Part shown: positions 45,790-57,303 of the stretch, piece after piece
How positions within the stretch are numbered: position 1 is the first letter of the stretch
How the letters are laid out: every line of letters starts with the position of its first letter
From: Chryseobacterium paludis
Lineage (GTDB): Bacteria; Bacteroidota; Bacteroidia; Flavobacteriales; Weeksellaceae
NCBI RefSeq assembly: GCF_025403485.1
Contig: NZ_CP099966.1
Span: 3,137,001-3,201,000, forward strand
Reading direction: 5' to 3'
Length of the DNA: 64,000 nt
Translations under genes and position numbers: made by a program
The notes under the pieces: generated by a model
Databases searched by the model: none
Seen by the model: the letters and a program-made list of their open reading frames with translations, nothing else
Told to the model about the DNA's origin: nothing

Positions 45790-45858
45790 GGCTTATCTAT
45801 TTCAGCACCTTGCTTGTTTTGCAGGTTGCTATCCCATCTATGAGATTCTTGATAATTA
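45790..45858 (-). ncRNA. Compact S-box (SAM-I)-like RNA element
   Basis: The minus-strand leader reads TTATCAAGA, then a hairpin ATCTC/GGGAT, then AGCAACC, a hairpin TGC/GCA, GGTGCTGAAAT and AGATAAG. TTATC and GATAA form the closing stem. The blocks AAGA, AGCAACC, GGTGCT and the closing stem agree with S-box RNAs, but the long P2 with its kink-turn and the P4 stem are missing. It begins right at the predicted transcription start. It may be a reduced SAM-I relative or a separate motif such as an already catalogued Bacteroidota leader. Confidence 0.5.
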
Positions 45859-45863
45859 TGGGG

Positions 45864-45871
45864 CAAAGATA
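45864..45871 (-). promoter_or_regulatory. Promoter -7 element of the sulfur-leader receptor
   Basis: Minus strand TATCTTTG fits TAnnTTTG, placing the transcript start near 45858, exactly at the 5' edge of the S-box-like element. Confidence 0.55.
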
Positions 45872-45982
45872 TAACTATTTTGCAAATAAAAAAATAATTC
45901 ACGGAAAAATTACATTAATCGCAAAATCAATCCAAGTCCTTAGAGTCTATAATTTAATGTATTCTTGGCACATTTAGGGAAA

Positions 45983-45994
45983 TATCATATGATA
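45983..45994. promoter_or_regulatory. Twelve-base perfect palindrome
   Basis: TATCATATGATA lies 66 bases before the start of the following receptor gene. It could be a regulator site, but AT-rich palindromes of this size also arise by chance. Confidence 0.25.
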
Positions 45995-46060
45995 CAAGAA
46001 AAGAATCTTGTAACAAAATTTACTTTTACGCGTCTAACCAAGTAGTAGTAAAAAAACATT

Positions 46061-48283
46061 ATGAAAAAAATTATACTCGTTTTATCTTTTCTAGGTATTA
46101 CAGTTATACATGCACAGGAAAAGACCAATAATCAGGTAAAGGAAAAGCAAATTGAAGAGGTTGTAATGACCAAAACTAAAAAAGCCGTTGAACAGAAAGC
46201 AGACCGAACAATTTTCGATTTCTCTGAGCAACCTCAGCTTAATAACGGGAATGTATTAGAAGGAATCAAAAAACTTCCAGGGCTTGTTTCAACAGATATT
46301 GCAGGAATGATGTATCAGGGAAAAATACTTGATGTCTATCTTAATGGGCGTCCCTTGAATATTACGTCCAATGAACTTAATTCTTTTCTGGAAGGAATGC
46401 CAGCTAATTCGGTAGACAGGATTGAAGTCATTACACAACCTGGAGCTGAATTTCCAGCAACTTCAGGGGGTGCAATCATGAATATCATTACGAATAAAAA
46501 CGCTAATAAGTACCTAACAGCAACCTATTCAGGAAACTATTCTTTTAGCAATTATGGTAAATTCAGAAATAGAACCACTAATTCTTTAAATTTAAATGCC
46601 AGAAATAAATATTTCGGATGGCAATTGAATTTTGGTCAGAATTATCGTGAAAGTATGCTAAACTCGAATCAAAATGACTTATTACTAAGTAATACGGATA
46701 GGGTTGGTCGTGGCTATTTTGCAAAGTCAGGATTAACCTTCGATCTTGGTCAGGATAGATTGCTATTAAACTATGATATCTATCACAACAAAAACAGCAA
46801 TTATACTGATAGTAATGGCTTTGCTGATCTCCCTTACATTCCTATAAAAGACAGTATAAGAGAAGGTTATTTTCATGCATTTGATGCTGCTTACACGAAC
46901 AACTTAAGACAAGAAGCTGTTGTTACCTATCAGAAACGCTTTAGCGATAAATCCCAAAAATTAGATTTTCAATTTGGATATACTAAATCTACCAGTAAGT
47001 TTGATCAGAATAATATTTTTAGAGACATCAATTATATTAATCCTGATAAAACTATCCCAAGGTTTTCAGACGGAGTACTGCTAAACAATGAATCTGATAT
47101 GAGAATAGCCAATTTCAAAGTGGACTATTCTCAGCCAATTAAAATTCTTGATGGTGGAAAGGTAAGTTTTGGAGGATTATATGAAAAACAAAACTTCGAT
47201 ACACAAAGCAGAGGTCTGACCAATCTGGATTACCAGAGACAGACAGCATCTACTTACTTAGAGTTTCAGGCAAAATTGAAAAAATTCGATTTTACGTTAG
47301 GATCACGTGCTGAGAACTATGACATTTCCGGAATAACGAGAGTCATTGATAGCAAAGGGGCAGTTGTTCAGAAAGACTTACTTCCTTTTAATAAGTTTAA
47401 ATTGTTTCCAAACGCCAGTGTACAATATAGCCTGATGAATCAGGTTTCTATTTCGGCTAACTACAATAAGAAGATAAGCTTACCAAGTATTTCTGCGCTT
47501 AACCCAAACAACACAACATTCCAAGGGCCAAACACTCAGGTTACAGGTAACCCTAATCTACAGCCAACAATTTTTGATAACTATGAAGTAAAGCTTTCTG
47601 CTTTTGATTATGCATTTATTGGATATAGTGTAAGTTCAGCAAAGAATCAGGTGGCTCAGATTATCAGAAAAGATGGTAAGAATCTCTTCAACGAACAGGT
47701 GAATATCTCCAGTATGAGGATTCATAATTTCAATATAGGCCTTCCTGTACCATTTATGATTTTCAGTAAGCCTATGAGTGAGATCATGAAGTTTGATTTT
47801 AACCCTGATAAGATTAACTTTATGTATATCTACGCCGGATACCAAAAACATGAAATTGATAATTTAAACAATAGAGGATTTTGGATTTTCAATGTGATGA
47901 CTCAGTTAATTTTACCTAAGCAAATAAAGCTGACGGCTAATTATAGTTATCTGACTCCAAAAGCAGGCTATTTCTACTTTACTGCAGAGAAACCATTCAG
48001 CAACACGGTTGATATTACCTTAACTAAAAAGTTTTTGGATAATCGCCTTACAGTCTCTGTTTTTGCCAATGATATCTTCAATGGGCAGGTAATGCAGGTA
48101 CGTTCTAATCCACCAAATGGCGAAGCTGTTACGCTAAGAACGAAATATGATACAAGAAACTTCGGGATCTCTATTAATTATAAAATTCCAACTAAGAATA
48201 AATTAGCTAAGGAAGACCCTAATATCTTAAACAGTACTAAAAAAGAGGACAACGGCGGAGTAATGCAACAGGACAATAAATAA
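46061..48283 (+). CDS. TonB-dependent-receptor-like outer-membrane beta-barrel protein
   Basis: A 740-residue protein with a signal peptide (MKKIILVLSFLGITVIHAQ). It has a plug-like region, LPGLVSTDIAGMMYQGKILDVYLNGRPLN, and PGAEFPATSGGAIMNIITNK, and a large barrel of the OMP_b-brl_3 family. It lacks a carboxypeptidase-like N-terminal domain. The substrate is unknown. It diverges from the other receptor gene, separated by 602 bases that contain that gene's leader. Confidence 0.83.
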   Translation: MKKIILVLSFLGITVIHAQEKTNNQVKEKQIEEVVMTKTKKAVEQKADRTIFDFSEQPQLNNGNVLEGIKKLPGLVSTDIAGMMYQGKILDVYLNGRPLNITSNELNSFLEGMPANSVDRIEVITQPGAEFPATSGGAIMNIITNKNANKYLTATYSGNYSFSNYGKFRNRTTNSLNLNARNKYFGWQLNFGQNYRESMLNSNQNDLLLSNTDRVGRGYFAKSGLTFDLGQDRLLLNYDIYHNKNSNYTDSNGFADLPYIPIKDSIREGYFHAFDAAYTNNLRQEAVVTYQKRFSDKSQKLDFQFGYTKSTSKFDQNNIFRDINYINPDKTIPRFSDGVLLNNESDMRIANFKVDYSQPIKILDGGKVSFGGLYEKQNFDTQSRGLTNLDYQRQTASTYLEFQAKLKKFDFTLGSRAENYDISGITRVIDSKGAVVQKDLLPFNKFKLFPNASVQYSLMNQVSISANYNKKISLPSISALNPNNTTFQGPNTQVTGNPNLQPTIFDNYEVKLSAFDYAFIGYSVSSAKNQVAQIIRKDGKNLFNEQVNISSMRIHNFNIGLPVPFMIFSKPMSEIMKFDFNPDKINFMYIYAGYQKHEIDNLNNRGFWIFNVMTQLILPKQIKLTANYSYLTPKAGYFYFTAEKPFSNTVDITLTKKFLDNRLTVSVFANDIFNGQVMQVRSNPPNGEAVTLRTKYDTRNFGISINYKIPTKNKLAKEDPNILNSTKKEDNGGVMQQDNK

Positions 48284-48385
48284 AACTTCGTGAAATTGCA
48301 AAATCGTTGATTTGTTAATTTGTACACTCGTGCTCAATGTTGTCTGTCATTTCAACAAAGGAGAAATCTATACTAAGTATTAAAA

Positions 48386-48421
48386 TAAAAAAGGAGGCAG
48401 TAAGAATATTCTTACTGCCTC
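48386..48421 (-). terminator. Terminator of the thiamine operon
   Basis: GAGGCAGTAAGAA pairs with TTCTTACTGCCTC, a perfect 13-base stem. On the minus strand it is followed by CTTTTTTATTTT, so it ends the thiamine operon just after thiF. Confidence 0.88.
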
Positions 48422-48442
48422 TCTTATTTAAAACAATATAAT

Positions 48443-49153
48443 TTAAAAATTAATGGTTTGAAATCGCCATTCTAAAGTATCGATAAGAGTTAGTTGATTT
48501 AGATTTAAAGGTAAATCTGTTATTATTTTTAAAGTCAGATGCGCCATCATACTTCCCACAATTCCGGGTAATGAACCCAGGACACCAAGGCTGTCACAAT
48601 CATTAAGGTCTTCATCAAAAGGAGGTTCAGGAAAAAGATCTCTTAAATTTTTGCTCTCTTTATAATTAAATATTGCAACCTGGCCAGAAAACCCAAGTAT
48701 ACTTCCATATACCAAAGATTTTTCTAATGTTACACAGGTATCATTAATTAAATATCGAGTGGCAAAGTTATCTGATCCATCTACTACAAGATCATATTCA
48801 GAAATTATTTTTTCAATATTGGATTGATCTATTTTCTCTTCAATAGGAATGACATTTACATGATGATTGAGACTCTCAACAAACTCGACTGCGCTTTTTA
48901 CCTTTGACGTTCCTACACTGTTTTCACTATAAATAATCTGTCGGTTTAGATTATGTAATTCTACGACATCAAAATCTGCGATTCCCAATGTTCCAACCCC
49001 TGCAGCAGCCAAATACTGAATAACCGGACTTCCAAGTCCTCCAGCACCAACAACAAGTACTTTTGCATTGATTATTTTTCGCTGGCCTGCAACACCTATT
49101 TCATTAATAAATATTTGCCGGCTATATCTTGAAAACATCTCTTCACTATTCAT
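48443..49153 (-). CDS. thiF: Sulfur-carrier adenylyltransferase (ThiF/MoeB/HesA)
   Basis: A 236-residue E1-like enzyme which adenylates the C-terminus of ThiS. The nucleotide-binding GAGGLGSPVIQYLAAAGVG (about 35-53) and DFDVVELHNLNRQ are intact. The catalytic-type Cys lies in CDSLGVLGSLPG; the two CxxC zinc pairs of long MoeB proteins are absent, as in short ThiF. It is the last gene of the operon, 11 bases after thiH. An alternative Met two codons earlier (49159) is possible. Operon position favours ThiF over MoeB. Confidence 0.9.
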   Translation of the reverse strand: MNSEEMFSRYSRQIFINEIGVAGQRKIINAKVLVVGAGGLGSPVIQYLAAAGVGTLGIADFDVVELHNLNRQIIYSENSVGTSKVKSAVEFVESLNHHVNVIPIEEKIDQSNIEKIISEYDLVVDGSDNFATRYLINDTCVTLEKSLVYGSILGFSGQVAIFNYKESKNLRDLFPEPPFDEDLNDCDSLGVLGSLPGIVGSMMAHLTLKIITDLPLNLNQLTLIDTLEWRFQTINF

Positions 49154-49164
49154 GATCATCTTTT

Positions 49165-50283
49165 TTAAAAACCACTGTATACGGAGTCCCAATCTTTCAT
49201 TACCGGATCATATCCCGCTCCTTTAATCATATTCTTAATCACGTGCATACTTCTTTCATCACTGGTTTCAAATTGTTCCAGAGACTGTTTATCGACCGCA
49301 TAACCACCTGGATTTGTTTTTGAACCGGCACTCATTGCTGTAGCACCTAATGAGACAATATGATTTCTAAAACTCTCATTCTCCCTGGTAGAAATAGATA
49401 TTTCAATATCTTCATTCCAAATCCTATATGCACAGATAAGCTGTAACAGATCTTTATCCTCCATGATAAAATTGGGTTCTATGATTCCTTCTGCGGGTCT
49501 TAGTCTTGGAAAAGACACTGAGAGTTTACTTTTCCAATATTGTTTTTGCAGATAGTCAATGTGCATTGCATTAAACAAACTATCTACCCGCCAGTCTTCC
49601 AATCCAAGTAAAACTCCTAAGCCCATCTTATGAATTCCAGCTCTTCCAATTCTGTCAGGGGTATCCAAACGAAAATGAAAATTAGATTTTTTTCCTTTGG
49701 GATGGTATTGTTTATAAACTTCCTGATGATAAGTTTCCTGATATACCAAGACAGAATGAACCCCTTCCTTATGTAATAATCTATACTCCTCTTCTGATAG
49801 CGGCTGTACTTCAATTGAAATATTAGCAAAATGAGTCTTTAATAAACGGACTGCATTAATAAAATAGGAAATACCTACTGTCTTATTTGCCTCACCACTT
49901 ACGAGTAACACATGATTTACCCCCATTGTTTTTAAGACCATCGCTTCCATCATAAGCTCAGTATCATTGAGCGTTTTTCTTTTCAGCTTATTATCTAAGC
50001 TAAAACCGCAATAGGTGCAAATGTTCTGACATTCATTACTAAGATATAAAGGAGCATACAGCTGTATAACTTTCCCAAATCTTTTCTGAGTAATAGCCCG
50101 CGTCATAGCAGCCATTATTTCCAGTTTTGGGGCAGCAGCTTTTGAAATCAGATTGAGAAAATCATCTAATGTTTTTTGTTTTTTATGCAAACTGTATTCT
50201 ACGTCGGATAATGTGACGTTTTCCAATCTTTGTTTAACATCGTCCCATTCATAGCAGCTAAAAACTTCTTCAAAATTATTCAT
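49165..50283 (-). CDS. thiH: 2-iminoacetate synthase, radical SAM
   Basis: A 372-residue radical-SAM tyrosine lyase that produces the dehydroglycine used for the thiazole ring. The cluster motif CxxxCxxC is in NECQNICTYCGF, and the sequence ends with the expected MIKGAGYDPVMKDW. The Met at 50283 was chosen; the Met at 50304 would overlap thiG by eight bases. Choice of ThiH rather than the oxygen-using ThiO suits anaerobic or microaerobic growth. Confidence 0.95.
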   Translation of the reverse strand: MNNFEEVFSCYEWDDVKQRLENVTLSDVEYSLHKKQKTLDDFLNLISKAAAPKLEIMAAMTRAITQKRFGKVIQLYAPLYLSNECQNICTYCGFSLDNKLKRKTLNDTELMMEAMVLKTMGVNHVLLVSGEANKTVGISYFINAVRLLKTHFANISIEVQPLSEEEYRLLHKEGVHSVLVYQETYHQEVYKQYHPKGKKSNFHFRLDTPDRIGRAGIHKMGLGVLLGLEDWRVDSLFNAMHIDYLQKQYWKSKLSVSFPRLRPAEGIIEPNFIMEDKDLLQLICAYRIWNEDIEISISTRENESFRNHIVSLGATAMSAGSKTNPGGYAVDKQSLEQFETSDERSMHVIKNMIKGAGYDPVMKDWDSVYSGF

Positions 50284-50296
50284 TAGATGATCTTTA

Positions 50297-51070
50297 TTAT
50301 TCAAATAAAAATGAAGTCAGTGGACTCGATGCCTCGGCATGAGAACTTATTGATCCAAGTCCTGCTTCATAAGCTCTTCTTCCGGCAATTACCCCTTCTC
50401 TAAATGCCAGTGCCATATTGATGGGATCTCTGGCAACCGCAATTGCTGTATTTACTAAAACGGCATCTGCTCCAATTTCCATAGCCTTTGCAGCATCAGA
50501 TGGAGCGCCTATTCCGGCATCAACCACCACCGGAACCTTACTTTGGCTGATGATAATTTCTAAAAAATCCATCGTTCTAAGTCCTTTATTAGTTCCAATC
50601 GGAGCCCCCAGAGGCATCACCACAGCTGTTCCCACATCTTCAAGACGTTTACACAAAACAGGATCAGCGTGAATATAAGGCATTACAATAAAACCAAGTT
50701 TGGCAAGTTCTTCTGTCGCATATAATGTTTCAATAGGGTCAGGTAATAAATACTTGGGATCAGGATGTATCTCCAATTTTACCCAGTTCGTTTCGAGTGC
50801 TTCTCTTGCCAATTGCGCCGCTAAAACAGCTTCTTTAGCAGTTCGTGCTCCTGAAGTATTGGGTAAAAGATGAGTATTTGCAGGCTTTAAAGCGTTGAGA
50901 AGATCATCTTCCTGTGAATGGGCATCAATTCTTTTTAAAGCCATTGTCACCATATTACTTTCTGATGCAATGATAGATTGTGTCATTTCCGCCAGGTTTC
51001 CGAATTTACCTGTTCCAAGGAAAAGCCTTGATGTAAAATTTCTGTCTGCTATTGTTAGTATTTGATTCAT
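50297..51070 (-). CDS. thiG: Thiazole synthase
   Basis: A 257-residue ThiG, a TIM-barrel enzyme assembling the thiazole phosphate from DXP, ThiS-thiocarboxylate and dehydroglycine. The Schiff-base Lys lies in the conserved [21 protein letters not shown] region, and family blocks [20 protein letters not shown] and [16 protein letters not shown] are present. The start overlaps the end of thiE by four bases (ATGA). Confidence 0.96.
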   Translation of the reverse strand: MNQILTIADRNFTSRLFLGTGKFGNLAEMTQSIIASESNMVTMALKRIDAHSQEDDLLNALKPANTHLLPNTSGARTAKEAVLAAQLAREALETNWVKLEIHPDPKYLLPDPIETLYATEELAKLGFIVMPYIHADPVLCKRLEDVGTAVVMPLGAPIGTNKGLRTMDFLEIIISQSKVPVVVDAGIGAPSDAAKAMEIGADAVLVNTAIAVARDPINMALAFREGVIAGRRAYEAGLGSISSHAEASSPLTSFLFE

Positions 51071-51687
51071 TTGAAAGATTTTATAATGTCATTTGCAATG
51101 GATGGCTGATTTGTAATTTGTCCGGAAACTGCCACTCCATATATTCCGATCTGTTGTAATAATTCTATATCATCCAGTCTTACCCCTCCAATTGCGAATA
51201 TTTTAGGTAGATCAAAAGATCTTTCTTCTAAATATTGAATCAGATGCTGATATCCCTCAAAACCAAGTATTGGACTGAGTTTCTCTTTTGTGGAAGTAAA
51301 CCTTAATGGTCCCAAACCAATATAATTACATGGTTCTGACATTCTTTGAAGGACATCTTCCAATGTGTTTGCTGTTCCTCCAATTATTCTATCTGTTCCT
51401 AAAATATGTCTTGCTTCTAATATAGAACAGTCATTTAATCCTAAATGCACTCCATCTGCATTGATGTCTTTTGCCAGTTTTACATGATCATTAATAATGC
51501 ATATTGCCTTATAATCAGCACACAATAATTGGGCTTTTTCACAGAGTCCAATCAATTCCAGTTCAGAAGCATTTTTCCATCTTACCTGAATCCATTTTAC
51601 TCCCGCATCCAGGGCTTTATAAATATTTAATTCCTGTTCTTCTTTTGTACTTCCCTGTGAGATATATTGTAATTTTTCCATGACCAA
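51067..51687 (-). CDS. thiE: Thiamine-phosphate synthase
   Basis: A 206-residue TIM-barrel enzyme joining the pyrimidine and thiazole moieties to thiamine phosphate. Substrate-binding QVRWK ([13 protein letters not shown]) and GGTANT are visible, and GVHLGLND stands at the place of HxGQxD, with Leu for Gln. The Met two codons in (51681) is a possible start. It overlaps thiG by four bases and follows a paralogue, so one of the two probably has the tautomerase role. Confidence 0.93.
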   Translation of the reverse strand: MVMEKLQYISQGSTKEEQELNIYKALDAGVKWIQVRWKNASELELIGLCEKAQLLCADYKAICIINDHVKLAKDINADGVHLGLNDCSILEARHILGTDRIIGGTANTLEDVLQRMSEPCNYIGLGPLRFTSTKEKLSPILGFEGYQHLIQYLEERSFDLPKIFAIGGVRLDDIELLQQIGIYGVAVSGQITNQPSIANDIIKSFK

Positions 51688-51690
51688 TTT

Positions 51691-54104
<2,414 letters not shown>

Positions 54105-54116
54105 TTATTATGAATA

Positions 54117-54323
54117 TTAACCGCCCTGTGTGGCAGTGATAATTAAAATTGAATCTTGATCCTGCAGTAAAGTATTCTTCCAGGATGAAATGGGAATGAT
54201 ACTGTTATTTAATGCTACAGCAATTCCCTTCTTTCGGCCGGGAGCCTCCAAAGCCATCAATGCCTCCAGGTTTTCCGGGGGGATATTGAAAATTTTCCGT
54301 GTGTGATTGATTATAAGTTCCAT
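54117..54323 (-). CDS. thiS: Thiamine sulfur carrier protein
   Basis: A 68-residue ubiquitin-like carrier ending in Gly-Gly, the site that ThiF adenylates and that then accepts sulfur. The start at 54323 (MELIINHTRK) is chosen; the frame extends seven codons upstream without family resemblance. It is the first gene of the thiamine operon, 77 bases after the TPP riboswitch. Confidence 0.93.
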   Translation of the reverse strand: MELIINHTRKIFNIPPENLEALMALEAPGRKKGIAVALNNSIIPISSWKNTLLQDQDSILIITATQGG

Positions 54324-54400
54324 TCCAAGGTTTTTGTTAAACAAATCACTTTAGGAATGGCTATAATTGTACAATAGAATGTACAACAAAAAGTCATCTC

Positions 54401-54480
54401 ACTTTTCCCTACGCTGGTATGATCCAGATCAGGTTCAAAGGGTAAAGTCTCAGTCTGTTTGTAAGCAGACACCCCTAAAG
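54401..54480 (-). ncRNA. TPP riboswitch of the thiamine operon
   Basis: Classic THI box on the minus strand: TAGGGGTGTC, ACTGAGA, TACCCTTTGAACCTGATCTG and GGATCATACC, with a closing stem CTTT/AAAG. It lies directly upstream of thiS. A -7-like TATCTTCG is at 54495-54488. Confidence 0.95.
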
Positions 54481-54544
54481 TATGGAGCGAAGATAGTTAT
54501 TTTTTCAAAATGAGCAAAACTTCAGCTTTATTATTAAAGCAAAT

Positions 54545-54580
54545 AAAAAAGTCTGTCTTCAAAATGAAACAGACTTTTTT
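54545..54580. terminator. Terminator after the pseudouridine synthase region
   Basis: AAAAAAGTCTGT pairs with ACAGACTTTTTT around a 12-base loop. It lies between the RluA-like gene (stop 54616) and the thiamine operon leader. T-runs on both sides allow termination in either direction. Confidence 0.75.
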
Positions 54581-54615
54581 AATTCTTTTTAATCTTATAA
54601 AAAGATCGTATTGAT

Positions 54616-55296
54616 TTATATTTCTTCACAAGCTCTCCAGATGGCATCATTTTGTGGAACAGAAGCTACAATTTCAATCTCTTCTTTTGTGACAGGATGG
54701 ATAAATTTTAACATTCTTGCATGAAGATTAATACCTCCATCAGGATTAGATCGTGGTGCACCATATTTTAAATCTCCTTTGATGGGAATTCCAATTTTTG
54801 ATAATTGTGCACGGATCTGATGATGCCTTCCAGTTTCCAAATCAATTTGAAGCAACATATAATTTTCCAGACTTTTAATGACATTATAAGTTAAGATCGC
54901 TTCTTTAGCTCCTTCTGTCGCTTTTGGAAAAACAATTGCTTTATTATTTTTTTCGTTTTTCTTTAAATAATGAATCAGCTTTTGACTATGCGGAATCATT
55001 TCTTTAGGGACTACAGCCCAATACGTTTTTTCAATTTCCCTGTTCTTTACCATCTGAGTAAGACGGGTAAGAGCCTTTGACGTTTTTGCGTAGATAACCA
55101 AACCTGAAGTTGGTCGGTCTATACGATGAACCAAACCGAGAAAAACATTTCCCGGTTTAGCATCTCTTTTCTTTATAAAATTCTTGATTGATTCTAATAA
55201 CGATTCATCACCAGTCTTGTCACCCTGTACAAGCTGACCAACTTTTTTATTTACAACCAAAAGATGGTTGTCTTCATAAGCAATCTGCTCCTCCAT
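54616..55296 (-). CDS. RluA-family RNA pseudouridine synthase
   Basis: A 226-residue enzyme isomerising uridine in rRNA or tRNA. The catalytic Asp is in GLVHRIDRPTSG (about residue 59-63), and ETGRHHQIRAQL (conserved family block) and INLHARML follow. It has no S4 domain. The RNA target is not determined. It lies six bases after the small membrane protein gene in a same-strand series with panB. Confidence 0.92.
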   Translation of the reverse strand: MEEQIAYEDNHLLVVNKKVGQLVQGDKTGDESLLESIKNFIKKRDAKPGNVFLGLVHRIDRPTSGLVIYAKTSKALTRLTQMVKNREIEKTYWAVVPKEMIPHSQKLIHYLKKNEKNNKAIVFPKATEGAKEAILTYNVIKSLENYMLLQIDLETGRHHQIRAQLSKIGIPIKGDLKYGAPRSNPDGGINLHARMLKFIHPVTKEEIEIVASVPQNDAIWRACEEI

Positions 55297-55302
55297 TTTA
55301 AT

Positions 55303-55626
55303 TTAGTTAGTCTGTCTTCTATTGGATAAAGAAAGAATGATCCCTCCAAGAAGTCCAAGTGTTTTCATTCCTGCTAATCTTGATTCTAATGGCAAAAATG
55401 CCCCTACAATACAAAGACCTGCTGCTGCATACATTGGATAGACAAAATTTCTATTGGATAGAAAAGGTGCCTGAACAGCAAAACTTATTCCTATTAAAAT
55501 ATAAAATACCCTTCTTGAAAGAATATCATTAATTTCCGGTGAAAAGAATTTAAACCATCCTGTTGCCAGACAAATTAAAGCGATAACGGAAATAATTCCC
55601 TGTATAGCCTGTTGATTATTTCTCAT
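55303..55626 (-). CDS. Small integral membrane protein
   Basis: A 107-residue protein with about three hydrophobic helices (residues 10-26, 38-56 and 65-82) and a short polar C-terminus ending LSNRRQTN. No catalytic motif or known family is recognised. It is four bases after panB and seven bases before the pseudouridine synthase gene, so it is surely in the same operon. Confidence 0.7.
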   Translation of the reverse strand: MRNNQQAIQGIISVIALICLATGWFKFFSPEINDILSRRVFYILIGISFAVQAPFLSNRNFVYPMYAAAGLCIVGAFLPLESRLAGMKTLGLLGGIILSLSNRRQTN

Positions 55627-55629
55627 TAA

Positions 55630-56445
55630 TTAATAACTTTCTTTTTCGTTTGGAAATTCCACAGCTTTCACATCTTTTACATATTGTGCAACTGCACCTG
55701 TAATTTCAGTGTAAAGGTCAAGGTATCTCCTTAAAAACTTTGGACTAAATCCCTGATTCATTCCAACCATATCATGATAAACTAAAACCTGCCCATCACA
55801 ATCAGGACCTGCTCCAATTCCGATTGTCGGAATAGAAATACTTTCGGATACCTTTTTAGCTAAATCTGCCGGAATTTTTTCCAAAACAATAGAGAAACAG
55901 CCTAATTCTTCCAAAAGTTGTGCATCACTGATCAATTTTTCAGCTTCCGCCTCATCTTTTGCTCTTACTTTATAAGTTCCGAATTTGTAAATTGACTGTG
56001 GTGTTAATCCTAAATGTCCCATTACAGGAATTCCTGCATTAACAATTTTTTTGATAGATTTTGAAATCTCCTTACCACCTTCAATTTTCACAGCGTGAGC
56101 ACCTCCTTCTTTCATCATTCTAACTGCAGACTCTAATGCTTTTTCAGGATTACTCTGATAAGAGCCAAATGGCAAATCCGCAATGACAAGAGCTCTGTCT
56201 ACTCCACGAACAACACTTTGAGCATGATAGATCATCTGATCTAAAGTAATTGGTAACGTTGTTTCAAAACCTGCCATTACATTGGCAGCAGAATCTCCTA
56301 TCAAAATAGCATCAACTCCTCCGGCATCTACCATCTTCGCAGTAGTAAAATCATATGCAGTAAGCATTGTTATCTTTTCCTTGTCGAATTTCATCTTACG
56401 CAAGGTTTCAGTCGTAACTTTTTTTATTTCGGAATGAACAGACAT
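55630..56445 (-). CDS. panB: Ketopantoate hydroxymethyltransferase
   Basis: A 271-residue TIM-barrel enzyme of pantothenate/CoA synthesis, which adds a hydroxymethyl group to 2-oxoisovalerate. [25 protein letters not shown] carries substrate Asp and Lys contacts, and VKIEGG and [16 protein letters not shown] are family blocks. It heads a probable operon with the small membrane protein and the pseudouridine synthase genes. Confidence 0.96.
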   Translation of the reverse strand: MSVHSEIKKVTTETLRKMKFDKEKITMLTAYDFTTAKMVDAGGVDAILIGDSAANVMAGFETTLPITLDQMIYHAQSVVRGVDRALVIADLPFGSYQSNPEKALESAVRMMKEGGAHAVKIEGGKEISKSIKKIVNAGIPVMGHLGLTPQSIYKFGTYKVRAKDEAEAEKLISDAQLLEELGCFSIVLEKIPADLAKKVSESISIPTIGIGAGPDCDGQVLVYHDMVGMNQGFSPKFLRRYLDLYTEITGAVAQYVKDVKAVEFPNEKESY

Positions 56446-56505
56446 AATGTATCTATTTTTTAAAAGTTAAAAAGTCGGCTTCCGCCGACTTAAATTTTGT
56501 ATGAT

Positions 56506-57219
56506 TTATAAAACTACGTGACCTAGTTTCATTAGTTTGTCGTGATTGAGGATCTTGATATTTCTACCATCAACTTCTATGAGATCATCCTGTTTAAATT
56601 CGGAGATCAAACGAATAGCACTCTCGGTAGCTGTACCTATGATATTAGCAATCTCTTCTCTTGTTAAAGAAATTTTAATAAATCCTTCCGGATCAACACC
56701 TAACTTCTGCTCAAGAAGTAATAAAATTTCAGCTAATCTTTCTCTAACCGTTTTTTGAGCAAGGAATGTAATGGTGTTTGAAGACTCACCCAGTTCATAA
56801 GCAATTTTCTGAAGCATTACGAATGATAATTGAGAATCTACTTCCAAAAGATACATAAATACATCAGCAGGTAGAAAAGTACATTCAATATCAGTCATTG
56901 CTTCAGCTTTAGCCTGAAAATTTTCTCCACAAAGTAAAGATCGGTAACCAATGATATCGCCTTCTTTAATAAATCTTAAAATCTGATCTTTTCCAAAAGC
57001 TCCGGATTTAGAAAGTTTAGCTGCACCATTTTCTAAAAAGTAAACTCCTTTTGGAGTTTCACCATCTTCAAAAATAGTGTCGTGTTTTTGAAAATTTAAT
57101 TTCTTTTTCGTGCTAATATATTTTTCAAAATCTGCGCTTGAAAGTCTTTCCTTAAAGGATTTATCATTAAAAACTCTGGCGAACCTCTCTTCAATTGCAA
57201 TCTGTTGTTCCTGCGACAT
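56506..57219 (-). CDS. Crp/Fnr-family transcription regulator
   Basis: A 237-residue regulator: cyclic-nucleotide-binding fold (residues about 30-140) and winged helix-turn-helix (ISLTREEIANIIGTATESAIRLI). The N-terminal cysteine cluster of oxygen-sensing Fnr is absent, so an iron-sulfur cluster is unlikely. The start at 57219 (MSQEQQIAIEER) is supported by a TTTG-N20-TATTTTTG promoter that ends at 57239. The gene is divergent from ccoI with an 84-base spacer, which suggests control of the oxidase cluster. Confidence 0.9.
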   Translation of the reverse strand: MSQEQQIAIEERFARVFNDKSFKERLSSADFEKYISTKKKLNFQKHDTIFEDGETPKGVYFLENGAAKLSKSGAFGKDQILRFIKEGDIIGYRSLLCGENFQAKAEAMTDIECTFLPADVFMYLLEVDSQLSFVMLQKIAYELGESSNTITFLAQKTVRERLAEILLLLEQKLGVDPEGFIKISLTREEIANIIGTATESAIRLISEFKQDDLIEVDGRNIKILNHDKLMKLGHVVL

Positions 57220-57238
57220 TTTAATATGACATTTATCA

Positions 57239-57269
57239 CAAAAATAGAACATTTTAACTCGATAAACAA
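57239..57269 (-). promoter_or_regulatory. Promoter of the Crp/Fnr gene
   Basis: Minus strand TTTG (TTG at 57269-57267), a 20-base spacer and TATTTTTG (57246-57239) match the Bacteroidota -33/-7 consensus. It supports the start at 57219. Confidence 0.65.
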
Positions 57270-57303
57270 AAAAATTTGTTATAATTTTGTACCTCAATAA
57301 TTT

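Noticed and set aside
45720..45902. Protein-coding frame covering the S-box-like RNA and promoter
   Set aside because: The frame runs through the -7 element and RNA motif; only the 42-codon downstream part at 45591-45719 has a credible start inside the transcript.
45964..45982. Sigma-54-like promoter (TTGGCAC and following)
   Set aside because: The -24 half looks right, but the -12 half should be TTGC and is AGGG here.
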